Positions 16,672 through 25,869 of a stretch of DNA of 64,000 bases are shown in pieces (the stretch's first letter is position 1; each line of letters starts with the position of its first letter). A program made the translations under genes and the position numbers. The notes under the pieces were generated by a model. The model was not told the origin of the DNA. It ran no database searches and worked only from the letters and a program-made list of their open reading frames with translations. The stretch is taken from assembly GCF_000381025.1 (NCBI RefSeq), contig NZ_KB905828.1:48568-112567 (forward strand), written 5' to 3'. Source of the DNA: Streptomyces sulphureus DSM 40104. GTDB lineage: Bacteria; Actinomycetota; Actinomycetes; Streptomycetales; Streptomycetaceae.

Positions 16672-17592
16672 TCAGACGTGCAGCCCGCGGACGGCGAGGT
16701 CGAGCAGGGTGCAGACGAAGAGCGCCACCCCGATGAAGCCGTTGACGGTGAAGAACGCGCGGTTGAGCTTCGAGAGGTCGTGGGGCCGCAGCAGCGCGTG
16801 CTCGTAGACGAAGGCGCCGACGGTGACGAGGAGCCCGAACCAGTACCAGAGCCCGGCCCCCGTCATCGCACCGAAGACCGCGAGCAGCGCGACCGTGACG
16901 ACGTGCGCCCCGCGTGCGCCGTAGAGCGCGGCAGCGATCCCGAACCGCGCGGGCACCGAGCGGACGCCGCCCGCGCGGTCGGCCGCGACGTCCTGGCAGC
17001 CGAAGATGAGGTCGAAACCGCCGATCCACACGCCGACGGCGAGCCCGAGCACCACCGCCTCCCACGACCAGGCCCCCGTCACCGCGAGCCAGGCGCCGAT
17101 CGGCGCGATCGCCTGCGCGAGACCGAGGATCGCGTGGGGGAAGTCGGTGAACCGCTTGCCGTACGGGTAGACGACCATCGGCACGACGGCGAGCGGCGCA
17201 AGCGCGAGGCAGAGCGGGTTGAGCAGGGCGCAGACGCCGAGGAAGAGGACGAGCGCGATGAGGGCACCCGTCCACGCGGTGCGCACCGAGACGGCGCCCG
17301 TGACGAGTTCGCGCGAGGCGGTGCGCGGGTTCCGCGCGTCGATCTCGCGGTCGATGATGCGGTTGGCGGCCATCGCGAACGTACGCAGGCCGACCATGGC
17401 CGCGGTGACGAGGAGCAGCTCCCGCCAGTGCACGGTGCCGTCGGCGAGGAACATCGCGGTGAGCGACGCGATATAGGCGAAGGGCAGAGCGAAGACGGAG
17501 TGCTCGATGAGCACCAGCCGCAGGAACGCTTTGATCTTTCCCGGCTCGGGGCGCGCAGGGCCCTCCCCCAGTACGCCTTCCGCAGCGCTCAC
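16672..17592 (-). CDS. mqnP: menaquinone prenyltransferase MqnP (UbiA family)
   Basis: A 306-residue UbiA-superfamily membrane enzyme with two Asp-rich motifs, NRIIDREIDARNPRT and DLIFGCQDVAADRA, which bind the prenyl diphosphate through magnesium, plus GKRFTDFPHA. In streptomycetes this family member prenylates 1,4-dihydroxy-6-naphthoate in the futalosine route. It starts with GTG 16 bases after the ubiD stop and is evidently cotranscribed with it. UbiX nearby supplies the cofactor for the UbiD partner. Confidence 0.9.
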   Translation of the reverse strand: MSAAEGVLGEGPARPEPGKIKAFLRLVLIEHSVFALPFAYIASLTAMFLADGTVHWRELLLVTAAMVGLRTFAMAANRIIDREIDARNPRTASRELVTGAVSVRTAWTGALIALVLFLGVCALLNPLCLALAPLAVVPMVVYPYGKRFTDFPHAILGLAQAIAPIGAWLAVTGAWSWEAVVLGLAVGVWIGGFDLIFGCQDVAADRAGGVRSVPARFGIAAALYGARGAHVVTVALLAVFGAMTGAGLWYWFGLLVTVGAFVYEHALLRPHDLSKLNRAFFTVNGFIGVALFVCTLLDLAVRGLHV

Positions 17593-17608
17593 CGCAGGGT
17601 CACTCCAC

Positions 17609-19060
17609 TCACAGTCCGTACTCCTTCCACCGCCTGGTGACCTTTTCGGCCGTCCGCGGGTCCGACTCGATCATCCGCGGCCAACCGCCGTCCCGCGTGT
17701 AGCCCTCACCGGGGAGCTTCCGGGTGGCGTCGACGCCGGCCTTGCCGCCCCAGAACTGCTGGTACGAGGCGTGGTCGAGGTGGTCGACCGGGCCCTCGAC
17801 CACGGTGAGGTCCCGCGCGTAGTCGACGTTGCCGAGCGCGCGCCACGCGACCTCCTGGAGGTCGTGGACGTCGCAGTCCGCGTCCACGACGACGATCAGC
17901 TTCTCCAGCGAGAGCATGTGCGCGCCCCAGATCGCATGCATCACCTTCTGCGCATGCTTGGGGTACTTCTTGTCGATCGCGACGATGATGCAGTTGTGGA
18001 AGCCGCCGGCCTCCGGCAGGTGGTAGTCGACGACGTCCGGAACGATGATCTGGAAGAGCGGCAGGAAGAACCGCTCCGTCGCACGGCCGAGCGGGCCGTC
18101 CTCCGTCGGCGGGCGCCCGACGACGACCGACTGGAGGAGGGGGCGGCGGCGCGTCGTGACGCAGTCGATCGTCAGCGCGGGGAACGGCTCCTGCGGCGTG
18201 TAGAAACCGGTGTGGTCGCCGAAGGGGCCCTCGGGGAGCATCTCGCCCGGCTCCAGCCACCCTTCGAGCACCACCTCGGCCGCGGCAGGGACCTGGAGCG
18301 GGACCGTCTTGCAGTCGACCATCTCGACGCGCTTGCCCTGGACGAAGCCGGCGAAGAGGTACTCGTCGATGCCGCCGGGCAGCGGGGCCGTGGCTGCGTA
18401 GGTGACGGCGGGCGGGCAGCCGAAGGCGATCGCGATCGGGAGCTTCTCGCCGCGGCGGGCGGCGACTTGGTAGTGGTTGCGGCTGTCCTTGTGGATCTGC
18501 CAGTGCATGCCCACGGTGCGCTTGTCGTGGCGCTGGAGGCGGTAGAGGCCGAGGTTGCGGACGCCGCTCTCGGGGTCCTTGGTGTGCGTCAGGCCGAGGT
18601 TGAAGAAGGAGCCGCCGTCCTCGGGCCAGGTGAAGAGCGCGGGGAGTGCCTCCAGGTCGACGTCGTCGCCGCGGGCCACGACCTCCTGGACCGGCGCCTC
18701 CTTGACCTTCCTCGGCGGCACGTGCGTCATCGAGCCGAGCTTGCCGAACGCCTCGCGGACGCCGAAGAAGCCCTGCGGGAGCTCGGGTTTGAGGAGTCCG
18801 CCGATCTGCTCGGTGATCTGCTCGAAGGAGTCGAGGCCGAGCGCCTTCAGCAGCCGGCGGTCGGTGCCGTAGACGTTCATCGCCAGCGGCATCGACGAGC
18901 CCTTGACGTTCTCGAAGAGGAGCGCGGGGCCACCGGCCTTGTTCACACGGTCGGTGATCTCACCCACTTCCAGGTACGGGTCGACTTCCGCCTTGATCCT
19001 CGTGAGGTCACGGTCGCGCTCCAGCGCCCGCAGCAGCGAGCGGAGGTCGTCGTATGCCAT
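17609..19060 (-). CDS. ubiD: UbiD-family menaquinone biosynthesis decarboxylase
   Basis: A 483-residue prenyl-FMN-dependent decarboxylase. It shows the family regions GMHWQIHKDS, LPIAIAFGCPPAVTYAAT, EGPFGDHTGFY and IVVVDADCDVHD; the Glu and Asp of EGPFGDH are active-site residues. In the futalosine pathway this subgroup removes the carboxyl from prenylated dihydroxynaphthoate. ATG 19060 is preferred, with GGGGG just before it and GATACT upstream. An in-frame ATG six codons earlier with GGGGGAGAGAGG upstream is a credible alternative. mqnP follows on the same transcript. Confidence 0.9.
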   Translation of the reverse strand: MAYDDLRSLLRALERDRDLTRIKAEVDPYLEVGEITDRVNKAGGPALLFENVKGSSMPLAMNVYGTDRRLLKALGLDSFEQITEQIGGLLKPELPQGFFGVREAFGKLGSMTHVPPRKVKEAPVQEVVARGDDVDLEALPALFTWPEDGGSFFNLGLTHTKDPESGVRNLGLYRLQRHDKRTVGMHWQIHKDSRNHYQVAARRGEKLPIAIAFGCPPAVTYAATAPLPGGIDEYLFAGFVQGKRVEMVDCKTVPLQVPAAAEVVLEGWLEPGEMLPEGPFGDHTGFYTPQEPFPALTIDCVTTRRRPLLQSVVVGRPPTEDGPLGRATERFFLPLFQIIVPDVVDYHLPEAGGFHNCIIVAIDKKYPKHAQKVMHAIWGAHMLSLEKLIVVVDADCDVHDLQEVAWRALGNVDYARDLTVVEGPVDHLDHASYQQFWGGKAGVDATRKLPGEGYTRDGGWPRMIESDPRTAEKVTRRWKEYGL

Positions 19061-19200
19061 GCCCCCAGTATCCGGCATCGCCTCTCTCCCCCTCGCCGCG
19101 GGGCCGCCCCGGGCCAGTACCCTTGCGTGGTACGGGGGCCGGACCACCCGAAGACGCGCGCCCCCAGCGCCCCGCACCTGCGCACACCGAGGGAGCATCC

Positions 19201-19689
19201 ATGCTCAGGTACCTGCCCTTCCTGCTGATCATCGCGGTGTGGATCTACTCGTTCATCGACGTCCTCAACACCCCGGAGAAGGAGGTACGGAAGCTTCCCA
19301 AGCTGGCCTGGGTCTTCATCGTCCTCCTCTTCGGCCAGGTGCTCGTCGGCCCGATCGCCTGGTTCGTCGCCGGCCGCCCGCGGAAGAACGCGCCCTACGG
19401 CGCCGTACGGCCGCAGGAGCGGCGGTGGGTGGCGCCCGACGACAACCCGGACTTCCTCAACTCCCTGAAGGACAAGCCCACTTCCCGCGACGACGACCCC
19501 GCGCCCGAGCCCCCGGAGGGCGAGGCCGGGACCGAGGAGCGGAAGCCGGGGCAGGACGCCGCCGACACGGGCAAGGGCGAGGAGCGCCCCCGGGACGGCG
19601 GCGGCCCGGCGGCCGGCGGTGTCGAGGACCACCTGCGGGAGTGGGAAGAGGACTTCAAGCGCGGCGGCGACGACAACCCCGGCCGCTGA
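19201..19689 (+). CDS. PLDc_N domain membrane protein
   Basis: A 162-residue protein. The first 60 residues hold two membrane helices with the PLD-nuclease N-terminal signature (LPFLLIIAVWIYSFIDVL, then LAWVFIVLLFGQVLVGPIAWFVAGRP). The rest is hydrophilic, acidic and Pro/Gly-rich. Although named after phospholipase D proteins, the domain alone is non-catalytic and common as a small actinobacterial membrane protein. The ATG follows GGGAG. It diverges from ubiD. Confidence 0.85.
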   Translation: MLRYLPFLLIIAVWIYSFIDVLNTPEKEVRKLPKLAWVFIVLLFGQVLVGPIAWFVAGRPRKNAPYGAVRPQERRWVAPDDNPDFLNSLKDKPTSRDDDPAPEPPEGEAGTEERKPGQDAADTGKGEERPRDGGGPAAGGVEDHLREWEEDFKRGGDDNPGR

Positions 19690-19726
19690 GCCCGCCTCAC
19701 TCCCCGTGCGGGCAGTTGCCGGCGGG

Positions 19727-21325
19727 TCACTCGTCCTGCGGGCAGTCGTCTGCGGGGGACTCGCTTTCGGTTCGGTAGAGTTCGGCCGGTCCTGCCCGCT
19801 TGCCGCTGCGCTCGCCGTCGCCGCGCCGCGCCGCCTTCGGCGCCGGGTACTCCAGGATGTGGACCGCCTTGCAGACGGGCCACAGCCCCTTGCTCTCCAG
19901 TTGGTTGAACCCGTAGGTGCCGCTGGCCCCTGTGACACAGGAGCCGCACCGGCCGTCGGAGTCCCGGTACGGCTTGAAGTTGAGCAGCTTGTTACGGACG
20001 TTGTTCCGGACACGCGCCGCCGTCTTCTGCTCGTCCTTGCCGGCCTCCGCGAAGGCGTGCCCCGACGCCTCGGTGACGGTGTGGACGGCGTCGTAGTACA
20101 TCACCGCGTAGCCGTCATCCAGCAGCTCGGGGTCGTCCACGTCCATCCCCGCCTTCTTGGCGACGGTCGCGAAGTACTTGGAGAACCGGGGGAACCCGGT
20201 CGGCTTCGACTTTTCGCGCGGCCACTCCGGGTCGACGGCCGCGGCGTTGACGAGGACGATGCGGGCCTCGCGCATCTGCTTCGTCAGGTCGTCGTCCGTC
20301 AGCTCGGGCGGCAGCCCTATGCCGACCTTCAAAATGCGCAGCGGCTTCTTGCCGCATTTGTAAGAGTCGGCGAGTTCTTCCACCAGCAAGGGGAGGTCGT
20401 CGTCGCGGCCCACGTAGAAGATGGTGTCGACGGGCGATTTGCAGATGTCGGCGACCGGCGTCTTGAAGAGCCGCACCTCCCCGGCCTCCTCGCCACGACC
20501 GCCGATGAAGCTGGAACTGTTCTTCCGCAGTCGGTACTCGTCGCCGAAGCTATCCTCTATCTTCTGGCGCAGGTTGAGGGAGTAGGTGTCCTTCGGGTGG
20601 TCGTCGTAGACGAGGTGCTTGTCGCCGTCGCCCGGGTTGTCCTCGAGCCACTCGTCCAGCGCCTCGACGAAGTGCTTGTTGGACGGCGAGTTCTTGAAGA
20701 AGTACCCGTCCGCGTTCATGTTCGACGAGGTGATCACCGGGCCCATCGACGGGATGTCGCGGGCGCGGAGCGCCTCTATGAACTCCTTGGAGTACGAGGT
20801 CGAACTGCCCAGCCCCGCCGTGGCGATCAGCGGTGAGTCGTCGTTCCCCTTGAGTTGCCCGAGGGTCTTGACGACGGGTTTCCACTCCTTCATCCCCCTG
20901 CCGATGTCGGCAAGGAGAAGCTGGTGTTCCGGACCGCCCCCGGCGGCCTCGTTGGCGGCACGCTGCGCGGCGGCGGCGCCTGCGAGTCCGTGCTGGATGA
21001 GGTCGAGCGGCATCGCACTCGTGCGGTCGGAGGAGAACGGCATCGTCACCGCGATCCGTTGGAACGACTCCGCCTCTTTTGCCACCCTGTTGTTCTCCTC
21101 GGCGATGGAGCGCACCAGCCCGCGCAACTCGCCGTCGTACGCGAAGTCTTCGGCCGAGACTCCCATGCAACTCTCCTCGACCTGCTGGAGCCCCTCGCTG
21201 CACTCGGAGTCGCGCGTCGCGAAGGCCACGGCGACGAGGACGCCCGCGAGGACGGCGAGACCCAGCACGGCAGCGACTGTCTTCTCCCCCGGACCGAGGG
21301 GACGGCGACGCGTTCGATTCGGCAC
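19727..21325 (-). CDS. membrane-anchored periplasmic-binding-fold protein of STAND cassette
   Basis: A 532-residue protein: basic N-terminus, one transmembrane helix near residues 17-40 (AAVLGLAVLAGVLVAVAFA), then a large extracellular region resembling type I periplasmic ligand-binding proteins. Recognisable parts are AEENNRVAKEA, RIAVTMPFSSD, ATAGLGSSTSYSKEF, VITSSNMNADGYFF and DTIFYVGRDDDLPLLVEEL. It is not a lipoprotein and no permease genes are near, so it looks like a sensor rather than a transporter part. The GTG is eight bases after the NTPase stop. Four cysteines in the C-terminal part may form disulfides. The start codon is the least certain point. Confidence 0.65.
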   Translation of the reverse strand: MPNRTRRRPLGPGEKTVAAVLGLAVLAGVLVAVAFATRDSECSEGLQQVEESCMGVSAEDFAYDGELRGLVRSIAEENNRVAKEAESFQRIAVTMPFSSDRTSAMPLDLIQHGLAGAAAAQRAANEAAGGGPEHQLLLADIGRGMKEWKPVVKTLGQLKGNDDSPLIATAGLGSSTSYSKEFIEALRARDIPSMGPVITSSNMNADGYFFKNSPSNKHFVEALDEWLEDNPGDGDKHLVYDDHPKDTYSLNLRQKIEDSFGDEYRLRKNSSSFIGGRGEEAGEVRLFKTPVADICKSPVDTIFYVGRDDDLPLLVEELADSYKCGKKPLRILKVGIGLPPELTDDDLTKQMREARIVLVNAAAVDPEWPREKSKPTGFPRFSKYFATVAKKAGMDVDDPELLDDGYAVMYYDAVHTVTEASGHAFAEAGKDEQKTAARVRNNVRNKLLNFKPYRDSDGRCGSCVTGASGTYGFNQLESKGLWPVCKAVHILEYPAPKAARRGDGERSGKRAGPAELYRTESESPADDCPQDE

Positions 21326-21333
21326 GGCTGTCT

Positions 21334-23430
21334 TCAGTCCAATCCTTCGACGGGATACGGCCGCCTGCCCTCCCAGGCGGCCGTCGGCCACGAGCGGGCA
21401 GCGGCGTTGAGCACGTAGCGGCCTGAGGCATGGCGCAGTGAGAGGAAGTCCAACTCGGTGCCGAGGTCCGTGCACACCTCGCGGATCGGTGCGCGCAGCG
21501 GGTCGCCGAGGTACCAGAGGCCGTGGACCAGCCGGTTGATGGAGCGCTGCACGTCCCCCGCGCCCGCGTACCTGTGGTCCAGTTCACCGCGCGCGGTCTC
21601 GGTGCGCTCGTCCCGCCACTCGGCGAGCGGCGGGTGCGGGGCCGTCGCGACGTGCCGCACCGCGGCGAGGAAGGCCGGCGCGTCCTCGCGCTCGGTGAAC
21701 CACTCGGCGAGGAGCTCGCAGACGCGCGGCGCGTCGCCCAACGCCAGGGTGTGGCGCAGCGCTTCGGCCTCGTCGCCCGGCGCTCCCCGCCTCGTGTGGA
21801 AGTCGCGGAGGAAGGCGTGGAGGTCGCCCCACTGGCGGCCCGGCTCCTCGCTCGGCGAGGCGCGGCGGGTCTCGTGGACGAGCAGCGTGTACAGCAGCGG
21901 GTCGGAGACGAAGGAGGGCGCGGGGACGAAGGGGTGCCCGCGCGGCACCGTCCACTCCTCGCGCTCCAGGTAGCGCTCGGCCTCCACGACGCGCGCCCGC
22001 TCCGCGTCGACGACGCCCGCGTGCCCCTGAATCGCCTCGCTCGTGAGGCCCTCCCCCGCCAGCGCCTCCGCCGCCTCGCGGTCGCGTGCGAGCGAGAGGA
22101 CCATCAGGTGGTGCCTGGTCGGCAGCGCGGGAAGGAGCCTGCGGACGAGGTGCTCGCCGACGGGCACACCGTCCTCCGTCGGCAGGTCGAGGAGGCTCTC
22201 CGGGGTGACGGGGCGCTCCTCCGCCGCCTCGACGGCGACGTCGCAGAGGACGCTGCCGCCGAGCGGGTGCCCGCCCGTGAGGCGGTATATGACGGTGCGG
22301 AGTTGGGCGTGGCCGGGCGTGGCGGTGCGCTGGAGGAGGGTGAGCAGGTCGTCGGCGGTGAGCGGCGGCAGCGGGACGCGGAGCACCCCGGCGGAGCGCC
22401 GGTCGGAGGAGCGGCGCTGCCACTGCAACGGCTGGGCGAGGTCGGCGAGTTGGCGGCGCTGGGCGTGCGGGTAGCGGTCGGCCCCGTCGCCGAGGTAGGT
22501 GGCGAGAACGACGAGCGGGTCCGCGGTGCCGCTCTGCGCGGCGATGCGGCGCTCCTCCAGCAGCCGCTCGAGGAACGCGCGGCCCGCCTCCGTGTGCACG
22601 TCGTCGAGGAGCGCGAGCGGGCGCGGAACCCGGTTGACCCGGCGCCACCAGCCCGTGTAGCCGTCCGCCAGGTCCTCCAACAGGGCTGCCACGAGGGTCT
22701 GTTCGACGGGCGGGAGGAGGTCGCCGCCCTGGTGGAAGTCGAGGCAGAGCCGGACGAGCGGGTCGATCTGCTCGGTGTCTGGGGCCTGCGGGCGCGCGCG
22801 GTACCAGGCGTTGGCCTCGGCCCGCTTCGCCGCCGTCGAATGCTGCTGCATGTACGCCTCGACGACGAGGGTCGCGACGGTCTCGACGTCCTCGTCGCCC
22901 CCCGCGTCGGCGAGTTGGTCGGCCACCGCCGTGACCCAGTCCTCCCCGTCGCGCTCGGCACCGCCCACGGCGAGCGGCAGCAGGCGGCCGATGCGCTCCG
23001 TGGCGAGGACGCGCTGTGCCTGCTGGGCGCGGCGCCAGCTCGTGACGGCGAAGAGTCCCGGGAGGAGCCTCGGGAAGCGGCACGGCTGGTAGCCGGGGAC
23101 GGCGGCGGAGAGCCCGACGGCGATCCGCTCCAGGACCTCGACGACCCCCGAGGTGTTGGGGAGTTGGGTGTAGGGCTCGGGCCCCGCCTCCTGCTGGGGC
23201 GCGCCGAGTGCGGCGAGGTCGACCCGCGCGAAGGGCACCAGGCCCCGGTAGTTCTCCTCCGCCGCGTCGAGCGCCGCCGTCTTGCCCGTGCCGTGCTGGC
23301 CCGTGAGGAGAACGACGGGAAGGTCGCCCTTCGGCTCCTGCCGCACCAGCCGGACGCGCGGCACCGTCTCCAGGCCGACCAGCCTCGGCAACAGCTCGTC
23401 CACGAGCGGCTCTTGCCCGTACAACCGCAC
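21334..23430 (-). CDS. STAND-like P-loop NTPase of three-gene cassette
   Basis: A 698-residue cytosolic ATPase. Walker A is GQHGTGKT at residues 44-51 and Walker B is PLALLDDVH at 271-279. The arginine-rich segment QWQRRSSDRRS and LTGGHPLGGS resemble the sensor and winged-helix region of AP-ATPase/STAND proteins. The C-terminal 250 residues are helical with no repeats recognised. STAND NTPases act as ligand-gated switches in signalling and immunity. The GTG start has GGGGGGA eight bases upstream. It is flanked by a winged-helix protein and a membrane-anchored binding protein on the same strand. Confidence 0.7.
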   Translation of the reverse strand: MRLYGQEPLVDELLPRLVGLETVPRVRLVRQEPKGDLPVVLLTGQHGTGKTAALDAAEENYRGLVPFARVDLAALGAPQQEAGPEPYTQLPNTSGVVEVLERIAVGLSAAVPGYQPCRFPRLLPGLFAVTSWRRAQQAQRVLATERIGRLLPLAVGGAERDGEDWVTAVADQLADAGGDEDVETVATLVVEAYMQQHSTAAKRAEANAWYRARPQAPDTEQIDPLVRLCLDFHQGGDLLPPVEQTLVAALLEDLADGYTGWWRRVNRVPRPLALLDDVHTEAGRAFLERLLEERRIAAQSGTADPLVVLATYLGDGADRYPHAQRRQLADLAQPLQWQRRSSDRRSAGVLRVPLPPLTADDLLTLLQRTATPGHAQLRTVIYRLTGGHPLGGSVLCDVAVEAAEERPVTPESLLDLPTEDGVPVGEHLVRRLLPALPTRHHLMVLSLARDREAAEALAGEGLTSEAIQGHAGVVDAERARVVEAERYLEREEWTVPRGHPFVPAPSFVSDPLLYTLLVHETRRASPSEEPGRQWGDLHAFLRDFHTRRGAPGDEAEALRHTLALGDAPRVCELLAEWFTEREDAPAFLAAVRHVATAPHPPLAEWRDERTETARGELDHRYAGAGDVQRSINRLVHGLWYLGDPLRAPIREVCTDLGTELDFLSLRHASGRYVLNAAARSWPTAAWEGRRPYPVEGLD

Positions 23431-23590
23431 TTGCGTGTCCCCCCGCTAGTTGGTCCGAACCGACGTCGACGACCTGCCCGTGACCGCCGCTGCAACGCCG
23501 TCCGCCACGACGTCGTCGCCGTCCCGCTACCCAATCGTCACCCTCCGACACGCGGGCTCCCGGCGGGGAGGGGGCGGCACGGCGGCGGCG

Positions 23591-24553
23591 TCAACCTCCC
23601 ATCGCCCGGCTCATCACCTGCTCCATCACGAGATCGAGGAGCTCCTTCGCCGCGCCGTTCGACGCCGAGGACATCACCTGGCGCATGCGCTGGAGCACCC
23701 CGCCGGAGCGCGTCTGCGCCTCCTCGCCCCCGCTGTCGTCCTGGAGGGCGAGCTGGTCGCTGAGGCGGACGAGCTCCTGCGTCGGCCCTTCGGGCAGGTG
23801 TAGCTGCGGCGCCATCTCCCTGATGAGCACGGCGAGTTGCTGCGAGTTGAGTTCGATCGAGTAGGTGACGTCGCTGCTGTAGAGGTCGCGTCCGGCGATC
23901 TGGACCTTGTTGGCCTGGTGGATGACGGTCTGCATCACCGGCTGCTGGCGCTCCCTGCGCTGCCGGAGGTAGTCGTCGAGGCGCGCGCCGCCCCAGACGA
24001 ACTCACGGCCGTCGTCGGTGAGCGAGAGCTGACGGCCGCCGAGCGCGTCCTCCTCGCCGTAGGCGACGAGGTCGATGGAGACGAGGTAGTCGACCGCGGC
24101 CGCGACCTCCTGGCTGGAGAGCGCGTCGCCGAGGAAGAAGACCTGCGGGGAGTCGTGGAACTCGCCGATCCGGGAGCCCGGTTGACCGCGGCGGGAGCCG
24201 AGCCAGTCGAGGAGCGCGTCCTGTGCGTACCGCCAGCGCTCGTTCTCGTCCTGCCTGCGGTGGTTGAGGCGGCCGACCTGCTCGACGCCCGCGGGTTCGA
24301 GGACGACCTCTTCGCCGCTGCTGCCGTAGTGGGTGTACCTGCGCAGGAATCCGAGCCCTGCGAGGTGATCGACGAGGCTGTCGAGGACCGTCGGATCGAG
24401 GCTCTGCCGCTGCCGGAACTCGGTGCAGTCGACGGGGTGTTGGGAGTCCGCGCCGGAGTTCTCCGAGACCCACAGCAGTAGCCGCGGCGCGTACCGGTCG
24501 AAATCCGCGTCCGGAGCGCCGTGGCTGGGGCGAGAGGGCAACGAAGCAGTCAC
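23591..24553 (-). CDS. winged-helix protein with VQIAGRD motif, first gene of cassette
   Basis: A 320-residue protein of no named family. Two winged-helix-like segments are seen (YAPRLLLWVSENSG to GFLRRYTHYGS; then SSQEVAAAVDYLVSIDLVAYG to LSLTDDGREFVWGG). A short strand motif, QANKVQIAGRDLYSSDV, follows; similar N.V.IAGRD signatures occur in bacterial conflict and STAND-associated proteins. The C-terminal helix (AAKELLDLVMEQVMSRAMGG) is amphipathic. The start is GTG 24553, eleven bases after a good -10. It lies 160 bases upstream of the NTPase and is probably the regulator or adaptor of the cassette. Confidence 0.65.
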   Translation of the reverse strand: MTASLPSRPSHGAPDADFDRYAPRLLLWVSENSGADSQHPVDCTEFRQRQSLDPTVLDSLVDHLAGLGFLRRYTHYGSSGEEVVLEPAGVEQVGRLNHRRQDENERWRYAQDALLDWLGSRRGQPGSRIGEFHDSPQVFFLGDALSSQEVAAAVDYLVSIDLVAYGEEDALGGRQLSLTDDGREFVWGGARLDDYLRQRRERQQPVMQTVIHQANKVQIAGRDLYSSDVTYSIELNSQQLAVLIREMAPQLHLPEGPTQELVRLSDQLALQDDSGGEEAQTRSGGVLQRMRQVMSSASNGAAKELLDLVMEQVMSRAMGG

Positions 24554-24563
24554 TGTGTCGGCG

Positions 24564-24592
24564 AGCCTACCCAACACGGTTGATGCAACCAA
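24564..24592 (-). promoter_or_regulatory. sigma-70-type promoter of STAND cassette
   Basis: On the minus strand TTGGTT (24587-24592) and TAGGCT (24564-24569) are separated by exactly 17 bases, a good match to Streptomyces vegetative promoters. The predicted transcription start lies just before the GTG of the winged-helix gene. It gives the cassette a promoter independent of the ccsB operon. Confidence 0.6.
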
Positions 24593-24687
24593 GGGTTGTC
24601 GGCCAATCACCAGCTCACCACGCACACGTGTGCGGCGCGGCGCAAGAGCGCCCCGCCGCACCGATTGCCCTCTTGGAAGGGGGAGTT

Positions 24688-24729
24688 GCCGCCCGCGGGG
24701 TCCGTGTGGCGGACCCCGGCGCGGGCGGC
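24688..24729 (-). terminator. hairpin terminator after ccsB
   Basis: A long GC-rich inverted repeat (GCCGCCCGCG...GGTCCG against CGGACCCC...GCGGGCGGC) begins one base past the ccsB stop. Its arms pair over about 17 bases with a small bulge. No T-run follows, as is common in streptomycetes. Confidence 0.55.
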
Positions 24730-25869
24730 TCAGATTCCGGCGTACGAGTGCTTGCCGTTGAAGAACACGTTGACGCCGTAGTAGTTGAAGAGGAAGCACG
24801 CGAAGGCGAACAGCGCGAGGTAGGCCGCCTTGCGCCCCTTCCAGCCGGCCGTGGCGCGTGCATGCAGGTACATCGCGTAGGCGACCCAGGTGATGAACGA
24901 CCAGACCTCCTTGGGGTCCCACCCCCAGTACCGGCCCCAGGCGTCGCCCGCCCAGATCGCTCCGGCGACGATCGTGAACGTCCAGAACGGGAAGACCGCC
25001 GCGTTGATCCGGTAGGCGAACTTGTCGAGCGAGCCGGAGGAGGGCAGCCGCTCCAGGACCGAGGTCGCGAACCCGCCGGGCTTGCCGCCCGACATCAACT
25101 TCGTCTCGTAGCGGTCGCGGAAGAGGTAGAGCACGGTCGCCACGGCGCCGAGGTAGAAGAGCGCGCCGCAGATGATCGCCAGCGAGACGTGGATGTAGAG
25201 CCAGTACGAGTGGAGCGCGGGGACGAGCTGGTCGCTCTCGGTGTAGAGGACGGTCACGGCGAGACCGAGGTCGAGGAGGACCGTCGTCACCAGCGGCAGC
25301 CCGATCCAGCGCACGTTCTTCTTGGCGAGCAGGAAGGCGAGGTAGGCGCCGACCGCGACCATCGCGAACGTCGTCGAGAACTCGTACATGTTCGCCCACG
25401 GTGCGCGCTGCACCGAGAGCGCACGCGTGAGGACGCCGGCGAAGTGGAGCAGGAAGGCGAGGACGGTGAGCGATACGGCGATCCGCCCGTACATGTCGCC
25501 CTGCACGTCGCCGCCCGCGGCGCCGGGGCCGTCGGGGACGTCGCCGCGCCTGCCCGCGCGGGTGACCACCTTCGGCGGCTCCAGCACCGTGGTGCTGGAG
25601 CCCGACTTGACCTTGACGGAGGGCGCCCCCGCGTCCGCCGACTCCTCGCCCTCGCCCGCCTCTCCCGCGCGCGCGTTCGCCGCGCGGGCCTTCGCTCCCG
25701 TGGCGCCCTTGCCGAGCGCGGCGGCCGTGCGGGCCACCTTGCTCCGGCTGCCGAAGGTCCACTCGGCGATGTGCCCGACGAAGGCGAGCACATAGACGGC
25801 CATGGCGGAGTAGATCAGGTAGTTGCTGATCTCCGCGAGGCTCTCGTTGGTTGCAGCCGCGATGTTCAC
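24730..25869 (-). CDS. ccsB: cytochrome c biogenesis protein CcsB (ResC)
   Basis: A 379-residue multi-pass membrane protein with the haem-handling tryptophan-rich signature in RYWGWDPKEVWSFITW and conserved His residues in helices (FVGHIAEW, YLHARATAGWKG). With ResB it forms the System II synthase that moves haem outward and attaches it to apocytochrome c. A soluble Ser/Ala/Gly-rich insert lies between the first helix and the core (about residues 40-110). The GTG start overlaps the resB stop as GTGA. Confidence 0.93.
   Translation of the reverse strand: MNIAAATNESLAEISNYLIYSAMAVYVLAFVGHIAEWTFGSRSKVARTAAALGKGATGAKARAANARAGEAGEGEESADAGAPSVKVKSGSSTTVLEPPKVVTRAGRRGDVPDGPGAAGGDVQGDMYGRIAVSLTVLAFLLHFAGVLTRALSVQRAPWANMYEFSTTFAMVAVGAYLAFLLAKKNVRWIGLPLVTTVLLDLGLAVTVLYTESDQLVPALHSYWLYIHVSLAIICGALFYLGAVATVLYLFRDRYETKLMSGGKPGGFATSVLERLPSSGSLDKFAYRINAAVFPFWTFTIVAGAIWAGDAWGRYWGWDPKEVWSFITWVAYAMYLHARATAGWKGRKAAYLALFAFACFLFNYYGVNVFFNGKHSYAGI

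Noticed and set aside
19727..21325. Annotation as an ordinary ABC-transporter substrate-binding lipoprotein
   Set aside because: There is no lipobox, it has an uncleaved-looking membrane helix, and no permease or transporter ATPase lies nearby.
21523..23763. A 746-codon plus-strand frame
   Set aside because: It is antisense to the STAND NTPase, which has Walker motifs; the plus frame has no motif and no ribosome-binding site.
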